This document shows, piece by piece, positions 34,453-42,185 of a stretch of 64,000 bases of DNA; position 1 is the stretch's first letter, and every line of letters begins with the position of its first letter. The notes under the pieces were generated by a model, which saw nothing but the letters and a program-made list of their open reading frames with translations, searched no databases and was not told the origin of the DNA. This DNA is from Balneola sp. (lineage in GTDB: Bacteria > Bacteroidota > Rhodothermia > Balneolales > Balneolaceae): positions 744,001 to 808,000 of the forward strand of contig NZMW01000001.1 in the NCBI GenBank assembly GCA_002694685.1, written 5' to 3'. Both the position numbers and the translations under genes were made by a program.

Positions 34453-37440
34453 GTGCCTATTTTTTGGAAATCTTCAATATCAATCATAACAATTATTGTT
34501 TTATGTTTTGGGATTTCCGAAAAGAATCTACAAGCGCAAGATAATAATTCTGATGAATTCGAAGTCTACCTCGATTTCCGTCACAGAGGAGTTATAAATT
34601 CCGTAGTTATCTCCTACTATAAAAACGATGAATTTTACCTTCCGGTTTCTGAGCTCTTCTCTCTTTTCAACATCGACCATACCGTTAATGGTCTTTCCAT
34701 TGATGGATACTTTGGTACCGAACGAATTCCCTACCAAATAAATCTCCAGTCTAACAAAATTAGCTTTGATGAAACTACCATCATATTAAACGCTAATGAT
34801 TATCTCATAAAGGAAATCGACTCCTATTTAAGAGCCGATATATTGTATGAAGCATTCGGTCTCAACTTCACCATAGACTTTAATAACCTGACGCTGAATC
34901 TGGAAACCGACCGAGAACTACCCGCTGTTCAGCAAGCAATAAGACAGCAACGACGACAGCTTGCAGATGCAAATCGATTTCAACAAGAACAATATGATCT
35001 CAGATACGGTAGACAACGCCCTTTTTTAGATGGTGGATTTCTGGACTATAATCTATCCGCTAATGTTTCTTCTGTACAAAATGTATATAATTTCAATTCT
35101 AATATTGGGTTGCAACTATATGGTGGAGATGTTCAGGGAGTGGTATTTGGAAGTTATTCGCAAGACTATAGTAATTTTGCTACTGATAATTTGCGGTGGA
35201 GCTATAGGTACCGAGACCAATCTTGGTTAACAAATCTTACCATAGGCCAAACCACTACCGATGGTTTTGCAAGAAACACTTATACAGGAATCAGACTTTC
35301 TAATGAGCCCATAGAGCCACGCCGACTTTTTGATGAGTATGTGGTTCAGGGAGAAACGATTCCTCAATCTGAAGTAGAATTATATATGAACAATGCTCTT
35401 GTTGACTTTCAACAGGCGGATGAGTTAGGAAATTACCGTTTTCTCACTCCTATTACCTATGGTTCCTCTCAGCTTGATTTAAAAATTTATGGCCCTACTG
35501 GACAGATTATTGAACGCTCCAATCGTATTCAGGTTCCTTTTACTTTTCAGCCAGAAGGGGTTTTTAATTATTCGCTAAATGCCGGACGACTTGATAATCC
35601 AATTTTTGGCGAAACCTCACAAGATTTCACTGCACAGGGAAATGGCGCTTATGGTATCACTGACTGGCTAACCGCTAAAGCCGGTGTAGAATATTATCAG
35701 GGTTACCATGATGCACTACCCACTTTTACAACAAGCTTTTCGTCACGTATCGCCTCAAATTATATTCTAACCCTTGAAGCTGCCAGTGAAGCTTATTACA
35801 GGGGATTGCTCAGCGTGATCTACCCCAATTCAGCAAGTATTAATTTTGACTATACTGATTTCAACAGTGGTTTTAGTATTTATAATCCCTCTAATGATGA
35901 TAAACGATTTGTGGCGAGTGTCTTCTATCCATTTAATTTTTGGGGTCTACCCTTCAATGTACGTGCATCTACCTTTTCACGAATTCGCCCCACTACAAAC
36001 AATACAACAGTGCGATTTGATGCCAACTCCAGAATTGGAAAACTAAATATACGGCTCGGTTATAGTGATCGTTTTGTTGGAGATATTGATCTCTTTAATC
36101 CATCTAATACTGCTTACGTTGAAAGCTCAGCAACTTATAATATTTCCAGAAACAGGAACCTCCCCTCCTATTTAAGAGGAGTCTTTTTGAGAACTCAAAT
36201 GCGCTATCAACCAACTCTCAATCAGCTTGAGTCAACTGAATTTTTGATTTCCCAGAACGTTTTTGATCAAGGTCGATTTCAACTTTCATTGGGAAGAAAT
36301 TTTACAGGAGAGTATAATACGGTCCGCTTTAGCTTAGTGATTGATTTTAATAAGGCACGATCAAGTTCAACATTTAGCAACATCCGTGGAAGCAATAATT
36401 TTAGTCAAAATGTAAGAGGTTCTATAGGGTACGATTCCAACTACAATAATTTTATTTTTACCAGCCGAGATCAAGTTGGGCGCTCAGGTACTGCGGTACA
36501 ACTTTTTGTTGATAATAATAGTGATGGTACTTTCAACGAAGGCGATGACCGTATTGAAGGAAATGCTGTTCGCGTACAAAGGTCAGGTGCAACAAGTACT
36601 ACCAAAAATGGAGTACTTTATTACACCCAGATGCAGCCTTACTTCTACTATAACATGGAGATTAATAAGGCCAATATTAAGAACCCAATGTTGGTTCCTG
36701 AATTCGAAAAGTTTGGGTTAATCAGCGATCCAAACCGTTTCAAAAAAGTAGAAATACCCTTCTACATGTCAGGAGTTATGGAAGGGATTGTAGAGCGGCA
36801 GTTGGCCAATGGGAAAAAGACAGGAGTAGCAGGGTTAAGAGTTCTAGTCAGGCAGAAAGACGGTGATTACAACAAAGAGTTACGATCGTTCTCAGACGGT
36901 AGTTTTTATGAGTATGAGATACCCCCGGGAGAATATGTGCTTGAAGTGGATTCCACGCAGCTTAATATTCTGGAGAGCAAATCGCTCCCGGCGAAGATCG
37001 AGTTTGAGGTAGAAGCGATTCCAGAAGGTGACTTTATTGAAGGACTTCAGTTCTTACTCGTCCCAAAAGACTATCAACCTCCTGCTGAGGCTCCACTAAC
37101 GGCTGAGGCAGTTACTGAAGAAATTAAAACGAATGATGAGATTTTGAATTTTGAAAAATCTTTGTCGGAAGGTGTGGATGAATCCCTTAGACTTATTGTA
37201 AAAGCACAAAATGCTTTTTACGATAAGGAAATTAAAAAAGCTCTAACATTTGTTGAGCAATCATTAGAAATTTTTGAGACAGCCCAGGGATATGCCCTGA
37301 AAGGCAGTTTACATTACCTGATTGGGGAAAGAGATCAAGCGGAAAAATTTTGGGAGTTAGCTGTACGTCTAAATCCTGATATCTATATTCCTGATATTGA
37401 AATGCTTGATACATTGATCACAACTGAACTTGTAGAGTAG
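34453..37440 (+). CDS. Usher-like outer-membrane assembly protein with C-terminal TPR
   Basis: Starts with GTG one base after the chaperone stop. Of the 995 residues, 1-28 are a signal peptide. About 30-155 resemble an usher N-terminal domain (VYLDFRHRGVINSVVISYY). A beta-barrel of Tyr/Phe/Asn-rich strands spans about 195-690, interrupted near 300-375 by a usher-type plug or middle domain: VELYMNNALVDFQ, GNYRFLTPITYG, LKIYGPTGQIIERS. About 676-770 hold LFVDNNSDGTFNEGDDRI and a strand-rich domain, and about 772-880 a carboxypeptidase-regulatory-like sandwich. About 905-990 form a TPR-like helical tail that is unusual for an usher and is homologous to the lipoprotein at 39318. I infer subunit translocation plus docking through the TPR. 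Confidence 0.75.
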   Translation: MPIFWKSSISIITIIVLCFGISEKNLQAQDNNSDEFEVYLDFRHRGVINSVVISYYKNDEFYLPVSELFSLFNIDHTVNGLSIDGYFGTERIPYQINLQSNKISFDETTIILNANDYLIKEIDSYLRADILYEAFGLNFTIDFNNLTLNLETDRELPAVQQAIRQQRRQLADANRFQQEQYDLRYGRQRPFLDGGFLDYNLSANVSSVQNVYNFNSNIGLQLYGGDVQGVVFGSYSQDYSNFATDNLRWSYRYRDQSWLTNLTIGQTTTDGFARNTYTGIRLSNEPIEPRRLFDEYVVQGETIPQSEVELYMNNALVDFQQADELGNYRFLTPITYGSSQLDLKIYGPTGQIIERSNRIQVPFTFQPEGVFNYSLNAGRLDNPIFGETSQDFTAQGNGAYGITDWLTAKAGVEYYQGYHDALPTFTTSFSSRIASNYILTLEAASEAYYRGLLSVIYPNSASINFDYTDFNSGFSIYNPSNDDKRFVASVFYPFNFWGLPFNVRASTFSRIRPTTNNTTVRFDANSRIGKLNIRLGYSDRFVGDIDLFNPSNTAYVESSATYNISRNRNLPSYLRGVFLRTQMRYQPTLNQLESTEFLISQNVFDQGRFQLSLGRNFTGEYNTVRFSLVIDFNKARSSSTFSNIRGSNNFSQNVRGSIGYDSNYNNFIFTSRDQVGRSGTAVQLFVDNNSDGTFNEGDDRIEGNAVRVQRSGATSTTKNGVLYYTQMQPYFYYNMEINKANIKNPMLVPEFEKFGLISDPNRFKKVEIPFYMSGVMEGIVERQLANGKKTGVAGLRVLVRQKDGDYNKELRSFSDGSFYEYEIPPGEYVLEVDSTQLNILESKSLPAKIEFEVEAIPEGDFIEGLQFLLVPKDYQPPAEAPLTAEAVTEEIKTNDEILNFEKSLSEGVDESLRLIVKAQNAFYDKEIKKALTFVEQSLEIFETAQGYALKGSLHYLIGERDQAEKFWELAVRLNPDIYIPDIEMLDTLITTELVE

Positions 37441-37449
37441 ATATTATTT

Positions 37450-39318
37450 ATGGCTTTAGGGAAGTTTATTCGCGATAGATTCTACTATTTACCGCGGAAG
37501 GAAATCAAATTATTACGAACCGGATTTTCCTGTACTTCGCTGTGTCATTTCATTTTTTTGCTCGTTTTCTTTTCCACCCTCTTCTTTGGTAGTCATGGTG
37601 TACAAGCACAGGGGAATTCGATAGGAACGACCGAATCTTTAGAGCTTCGTATCGCATCTCTGGAGCAAAAGTACGATGCTCAAATCATTAGCATTATGTC
37701 TAACTACTTTGACCAGCAGAAGTTCTTTGTTGATGTTAATGTTAATGCTGACATGATTACAGAAACGTACTCTACCACTCAGAACCAGGTTGTCAGAGAG
37801 CGTCAACAAAACCTGGTAATGCCCGGTCTCCCCTTCCTTCCACAAGAGAATTTACAGGCTAACGGCCTTGGGGAACCTTCAACTGAACAAATTATCAGTG
37901 AGAACATCCTGAGAATGCTCAGATTGAATAATCTTAGAATTCGGGTTTACGCTGACTCCTCATTTACCCAACAAGAAATTGAATTCATGTCTTTAATTGC
38001 AGGCATTGCCGCGAAAGTGGATGAGTCGAGAGGAGACTTAGTCACTGTTGATCAGTTAAAGATGCCGGATTTCAGCTTTAAATCTGAAGGTCAAAAGATC
38101 GAGCTTATCCAGCCTGCTAATGATACCTTAATGGCGTCATTAGAGCAGTATTTGCCCGGTTTTATCCTATTTCTACTTTTTGCGATAACATTGTTGCTTA
38201 GTCGTTTTAAGGGACCTAGCGATGCTGATGATTCTTACAGAAGACAGGCAGAAAGAGATAGTATAAGAAGAGAGATAGCTACCCCTGATTTCAGCCCTGA
38301 TAAAACGCAAACTTCAGAGCCAAAAAATAACACCTCTACATCTTCTACACTAGATGAGCTGGCAGATTCATTTTTCAAATCTCCTAAAGAAATCGCTTTA
38401 TTATTTGAGTACTGGCTTGAAGAAGATCCATCGAATGGTCCTAAAAGATCAGCCAAAATTGTTGACTGTATCGATAAACATATGCTGAAGCTACTGAGGA
38501 AGGAATTAGATCCAGATAAATACCAGCTGATAGAGCAGGAATTGGAACAGCTATCGCCAATGAGCATGGAAGAAAAAAGAGAGCTTGCTGGGGAATTTAT
38601 TCAAGCCTTATACTCAAAGAGAGCAGCGTCTTCTTCAAATGAAAAACACAGTCAGCTTGACCTTTTTAAATTCCTGAGACATTTAAGTTCCCATCAGGTT
38701 GTATCATTATTAAATGGTGAAGACAGGAATACATCTGCATTGGTCATGGATTACCTTCCCAATGAAAAAGCATCTGATGTCTTTGATTTACTTAGCCAGG
38801 ATAGAACAGCAGAAATCATGCTGGGTATGACAAACCTTAATCAGCTTTCTTATCAGCAACACAAGGATATCTCCACCCACCTTTTTGATAAAGCTACCGA
38901 TATCATAGAAATAAATAGAGAACAGCAAATTGGCGCTGATAGCATTCTTCCTATACTTCAAAGACTCCCACTTAAAGACCAGAGATCTTACATCGAGCAG
39001 TTGATATCTATGGGATCTCCGGTTGGTAATTTTCTCCAAAATAAGTTTACTACTGTCGAGCAAATCCCCAAAATTGACAAAAGCATACTTAGGGATTCCT
39101 TACAAAACATAGATACTGCTACCCTGTTGGCTGCCTCCAAAGGTTTTGATCAGGATATTATTGATGCTCTTTTTTCAGTCCGACCTACAAGGGAAAGAAA
39201 GTTGTTACAGATTGAGTTAGAACAAAATCCGCAGTTTAGTGAAAAACAAGTCGAACATGCGCAGAAAACGATAATGAGGGCCATAAGACAAACCCTCACT
39301 AACCAAAACTCAAATTGA
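37450..39318 (+). CDS. FliF(C-terminal)-FliG fusion protein, flagellar-type rotor
   Basis: A 622-residue fusion. Residues 31-50 are a signal/anchor helix and about 60-230 are periplasmic. The segments KFFVDVNVNADMITETYSTT (91-110) and SFTQQEIEFMSLIAGIAAKV followed by DESRGDLVTV (171-200) match the third ring-building region and pre-membrane 'RGD.v.V' motif of FliF. A helix at 235-252 returns to the cytoplasm. About 300-395 resemble the FliG N domain, about 405-480 the middle domain (SALVMDYLPNEKASDVFDLL, with EDRN in place of EHPQ), and 495-615 the torque domain (IPKIDKSILRDSLQ, then VEHAQKTIMRAI). Of the E. coli torque residues, Arg281 and Asp289 align with Arg581 and Glu589, while Asp288 and Arg297 align with Ile588 and Ser597. 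The N-terminal ring domains of FliF are missing. Confidence 0.8.
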   Translation: MALGKFIRDRFYYLPRKEIKLLRTGFSCTSLCHFIFLLVFFSTLFFGSHGVQAQGNSIGTTESLELRIASLEQKYDAQIISIMSNYFDQQKFFVDVNVNADMITETYSTTQNQVVRERQQNLVMPGLPFLPQENLQANGLGEPSTEQIISENILRMLRLNNLRIRVYADSSFTQQEIEFMSLIAGIAAKVDESRGDLVTVDQLKMPDFSFKSEGQKIELIQPANDTLMASLEQYLPGFILFLLFAITLLLSRFKGPSDADDSYRRQAERDSIRREIATPDFSPDKTQTSEPKNNTSTSSTLDELADSFFKSPKEIALLFEYWLEEDPSNGPKRSAKIVDCIDKHMLKLLRKELDPDKYQLIEQELEQLSPMSMEEKRELAGEFIQALYSKRAASSSNEKHSQLDLFKFLRHLSSHQVVSLLNGEDRNTSALVMDYLPNEKASDVFDLLSQDRTAEIMLGMTNLNQLSYQQHKDISTHLFDKATDIIEINREQQIGADSILPILQRLPLKDQRSYIEQLISMGSPVGNFLQNKFTTVEQIPKIDKSILRDSLQNIDTATLLAASKGFDQDIIDALFSVRPTRERKLLQIELEQNPQFSEKQVEHAQKTIMRAIRQTLTNQNSN

Positions 39319-39836
39319 TGATGAAGCTATACAACATCTTTTTATTCTTCGGCCTGCTTGTAGCGCTTTCTGCCTGTAGCTCATCAAATAAAGTAAGTGA
39401 AGATGCTTCTGTTGAGGAACCTGAACAGGAAGCGGTTCAGCAACAAAGCAGTGAGGTGGCTGACACGGACAGCGAAGAAGATAAGAGGAAAGCAGAGCTT
39501 GAAGAGCTGTACAAAGAAGAATTAAAAAAGACTTATCAGGCCAAAGCAAATGGAGTAACTACCTACTACATTTTAGCCCAGCAGCAGTTTCATCAGGCCC
39601 AGTACCAGAATGCACTCTATCTTATTAACAAAGCCTTGGCAATCAAAGAAACAGCAGACGTTTATGCTCTAAAAGGGAATATTTTTCTGGGATTAGGATC
39701 CAAAGAGAAGTTTACTGAAAACTGGAAAAAAGCATTAGAAATGGATGCGAATATTCCCATCCCCATATTACCTTTCATAACCAGTGAACTGCAAAATCAG
39801 GGTTTGGTTGATGCAGATTTTAAACGAAATTTTTAG
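39318..39836 (+). CDS. TPR-containing lipoprotein of the motor operon
   Basis: The ATG at 39318 overlaps the preceding stop by one base (TGATG); a second ATG follows directly and a TTG precedes it. The 172-residue protein has a lipoprotein signal with lipobox LSAC and the cysteine at about residue 20, then an acidic linker (EDASVEEPEQEAVQQQ). A TPR-like helical repeat region (about 75-160) contains YYILAQQQFHQAQYQNALYL and DVYALKGNIFLGLGSKEKF. The same pattern ends the usher at 34453 (AQNAFYDKEIKKALTFVEQS, GYALKGSLHYLIGERDQAEK). It may be an outer-membrane or periplasmic pilotin-like factor for the usher or motor. Confidence 0.7.
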   Translation: MMKLYNIFLFFGLLVALSACSSSNKVSEDASVEEPEQEAVQQQSSEVADTDSEEDKRKAELEELYKEELKKTYQAKANGVTTYYILAQQQFHQAQYQNALYLINKALAIKETADVYALKGNIFLGLGSKEKFTENWKKALEMDANIPIPILPFITSELQNQGLVDADFKRNF

Positions 39837-39849
39837 GTAGGCTGATTCT

Positions 39850-40653
39850 ATGCGTACATCTATTCTAAATATTTTAGGCTTTTGTATCTCTGCTGTAATT
39901 CTTGCGTGGGGAGCTTTAATTATAACCGGCTTTACCACCTATGATGTTATTCCCTCAGGATTAGAGTTTTTGAATTTACCCAGCCTTGCTATCGTTTTTG
40001 GAGGGATTTCAGCTTCTGTATTCATCAGCTTTACTTTTTGGAATGTAATGAAGGCTGTAAGGCAGTGTTTCCGCCTTTTTTCTTACAGTAACATCGATAA
40101 TGAGCTGCTTGATGAGGATGTAAAACATATCTTAGATTGGCAGAAACGCATTCAAGAGAATAAAATCAGAGCTATCTCAGAACTTAGTAATGAATATGAA
40201 GGTCAGTTTGAAGGGTATCTATTTTCTGTGCTAGACACGAATTATTCGTCGGAAGAACTTCGCGAACTTGGCGAGGCAAATATTGAAGAAAGCTACATAC
40301 GGCAGCAAAAGATAAATGAAATCATAGCAAGCATGGGTAAGTCAGCTCCGGTCTTTGGTATGCTTGGCACCCTGTTTGGGTTGATCGTAATTTTGTCAGG
40401 ATTCAATGAGATTGAATCCTTATTAGCAGGATTAGCGGCCGCCTTAATGACAACGCTTTATGGTATTTTAATTGGGAACTTCATCTTTAACCCAATGGCT
40501 AAGAAGATGAATAACATTGCCTCTCTTCAGTATTTTAGAGAAAAGCTTATTCTGGAAGGAATTCTACTTATCGAACAACAAAAAACATCTCTTCAGATAT
40601 ACGACAAACTTCAGGCTCACATGAATCGAAGCAGCCAAAAATTCAACTTCTAA
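39850..40653 (+). CDS. motA: MotA-like stator subunit
   Basis: A 267-residue four-helix inner-membrane protein of the MotA family, the ion-channel stator part that exerts force on FliG. Helices lie at about residues 8-28, 43-64, 165-185 and 190-215. GKSAPVFGMLGTLFGLIVIL (163-182) is the MotA signature; Pro167 and Pro215 (NFIFNPMAKKM) correspond to the two conserved prolines needed for torque. MTTLYGILIGN and ILEGILLIEQQ also match the family. The large cytoplasmic loop (65-160) is highly charged, as expected for contact with FliG; DEDVKHILDWQKRIQENKIR lies in it. It starts 13 bases after the lipoprotein gene. Confidence 0.88.
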   Translation: MRTSILNILGFCISAVILAWGALIITGFTTYDVIPSGLEFLNLPSLAIVFGGISASVFISFTFWNVMKAVRQCFRLFSYSNIDNELLDEDVKHILDWQKRIQENKIRAISELSNEYEGQFEGYLFSVLDTNYSSEELRELGEANIEESYIRQQKINEIIASMGKSAPVFGMLGTLFGLIVILSGFNEIESLLAGLAAALMTTLYGILIGNFIFNPMAKKMNNIASLQYFREKLILEGILLIEQQKTSLQIYDKLQAHMNRSSQKFNF

Positions 40654-40670
40654 ATCCTGAACATCCTGCT

Positions 40671-42179
40671 TTGAGTAAACAGCCTCCTTCACAGAATAAT
40701 AAATCCCTTTATCCGAATGAAATTTTGGATACTGAAGATGATAATAGCTGGCAGGTAAGCTACCTGGATATCATCACTATTATTCTTGGCTTTTTAATTA
40801 TTCTGCTCTCGCTTTCAGAGTTTACCAGCGTTACCAGCTTAACTTCCGTATCACAATTATTTAAGTCATCTGTTCAGGAGACAGAATTTCTTACAACTCC
40901 TATTGAAGAAATTCAAAGTGAACTTGAAGCCTCTTTGTCTGGTGATCTTAAAAGTGGTGAAATTGAAATAATCCGTGATTTGAATGACCTCCTGATTAGA
41001 TTCAGCAGTGATGATCTCTACCGGTCCGGGAGCGCTACGCTACAGCAAGGTGCTTTACCCCTTTTTGACCGGGTTATTTCTGCTATTAAGTCCAACCGTT
41101 TTAATGACTTTAATGTAGAAGTTGAAGGACACACTGATAACACCCCTATTTCATCTTCTGCCTATCCGTCTAATTGGGAGCTCTCAACCACTAGGGCCAC
41201 AAATGTCGTAAAATACTTTAGGGGGATGGGTATTGAAGAAGGCAGGCTCAAAGCTTCAGGTTATGCTGATTCAAAGCCACTGGTTCCAAATGAAGATGCA
41301 TCAGGAAATTCAATTCCAAGAAACAAGGCCTTAAATCGCAGAGTAGATATCAGGCTATACTATGCTTCAGTTCCCAAGCACGATTCCACTAGTTCCATCT
41401 CTCCTGTTCTTGCGGACAATAATAACTGCAGGTATTCTGTACAGATTGGAGGATTTCAATCATTTAACAACAGCTTTAGTCTTGCAAATGACGCTTCAAG
41501 AAAAACTAACTACTCATTCGAAATAACCTTTAATAATAATTTGTTTTCAGTGAGATCTGAGCCTCGGAATTCCCTGGAAGATGCTCTCAAAATTCATAAA
41601 GAACTTGCTAGTTACACAGGTGATGACGCCATTGGTTTGATTCATCAGTGCTATGAAGATACAGGTCTTCGCCCCGACCCTATTCGTTATCAAATACAGG
41701 TGGCAGCGTTTCAGAATAAAAGCAATGCAGAAAGATATATTTCAGAAATCACTTCAAACCTAACTGTCTTAGCAAGCATATCGTCCACAGATAACGGTTC
41801 CCATAAAGTTATGCTTGGGCCTTACCAAAGTCCTTTCACTGCTTCCGAGAAACTGGCTGAGTTTAAGAAGTCAGGCTTACCGGAGGGCATTTTTATAAAA
41901 CCCGTCATAGAAAGTATTCTGCCATACTCATTTAATTTTAGAATTCAGTTGGCAAAATTCGAGAACCGTAATGACGCTGAAGATTTATCCCAGAGTATAG
42001 CTTCCCTTATGGGTTTACAAACGGAAATATCAGAGGGAGAAAACGAGGCAGTATATCTTCTTACAGGTGAGTTTCAAGATTGGAAAAATGCTAAACAGGT
42101 GTTTAATGATTTAAGGAACAGCAGTTATGACTTATCACCTGTGCTCTATTTGCTGGAGCAAGTTAAGCCGCCAATTTAG
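40671..42179 (+). CDS. motB: MotB-like stator subunit with OmpA and SPOR-like domains
   Basis: Start is TTG at 40671, 17 bases after motA; no in-frame ATG precedes the membrane helix. Residues 27-50 (WQVSYLDIITIILGFLII) form the single membrane helix, with Asp33 at the place of the essential proton/ion-carrying Asp of MotB. The OmpA-like peptidoglycan-binding domain covers about 95-232: VEVEGHTDNTPI, NWELSTTRATNVVKYF and NKALNRRVDIRLYY. The protein is 502 residues, well beyond the usual 300, because of about three SPOR-like repeats in the C-terminal half: CRYSVQIGGFQSFN (253), IRYQIQVAAFQNKSNAE (about 338) and FNFRIQLAKFENRNDAE (about 422). SPOR domains bind denuded peptidoglycan. Stator anchoring is the likely role. 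No regulation visible; the gene ends six bases from the convergent rpoN stop. Confidence 0.88.
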   Translation: MSKQPPSQNNKSLYPNEILDTEDDNSWQVSYLDIITIILGFLIILLSLSEFTSVTSLTSVSQLFKSSVQETEFLTTPIEEIQSELEASLSGDLKSGEIEIIRDLNDLLIRFSSDDLYRSGSATLQQGALPLFDRVISAIKSNRFNDFNVEVEGHTDNTPISSSAYPSNWELSTTRATNVVKYFRGMGIEEGRLKASGYADSKPLVPNEDASGNSIPRNKALNRRVDIRLYYASVPKHDSTSSISPVLADNNNCRYSVQIGGFQSFNNSFSLANDASRKTNYSFEITFNNNLFSVRSEPRNSLEDALKIHKELASYTGDDAIGLIHQCYEDTGLRPDPIRYQIQVAAFQNKSNAERYISEITSNLTVLASISSTDNGSHKVMLGPYQSPFTASEKLAEFKKSGLPEGIFIKPVIESILPYSFNFRIQLAKFENRNDAEDLSQSIASLMGLQTEISEGENEAVYLLTGEFQDWKNAKQVFNDLRNSSYDLSPVLYLLEQVKPPI

Positions 42180-42185
42180 AAGAGA

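Noticed and set aside
33615-42179. A degenerate flagellar operon
   Set aside because: All motor-like genes are intact with conserved key residues, packed in order with fimbrial genes, and the FliF part is a clean in-frame fusion. This looks like a working derived system rather than decay. Without the rest of the genome I cannot exclude a flagellum elsewhere.
39850-42179. Zorya-type phage defence (MotAB-like ZorAB) or a TolQR/ExbBD pump
   Set aside because: The MotA loop, two prolines and MotB OmpA domain fit true MotAB; no Zorya helicase or nuclease genes follow, and a FliG-like partner is encoded two genes upstream.
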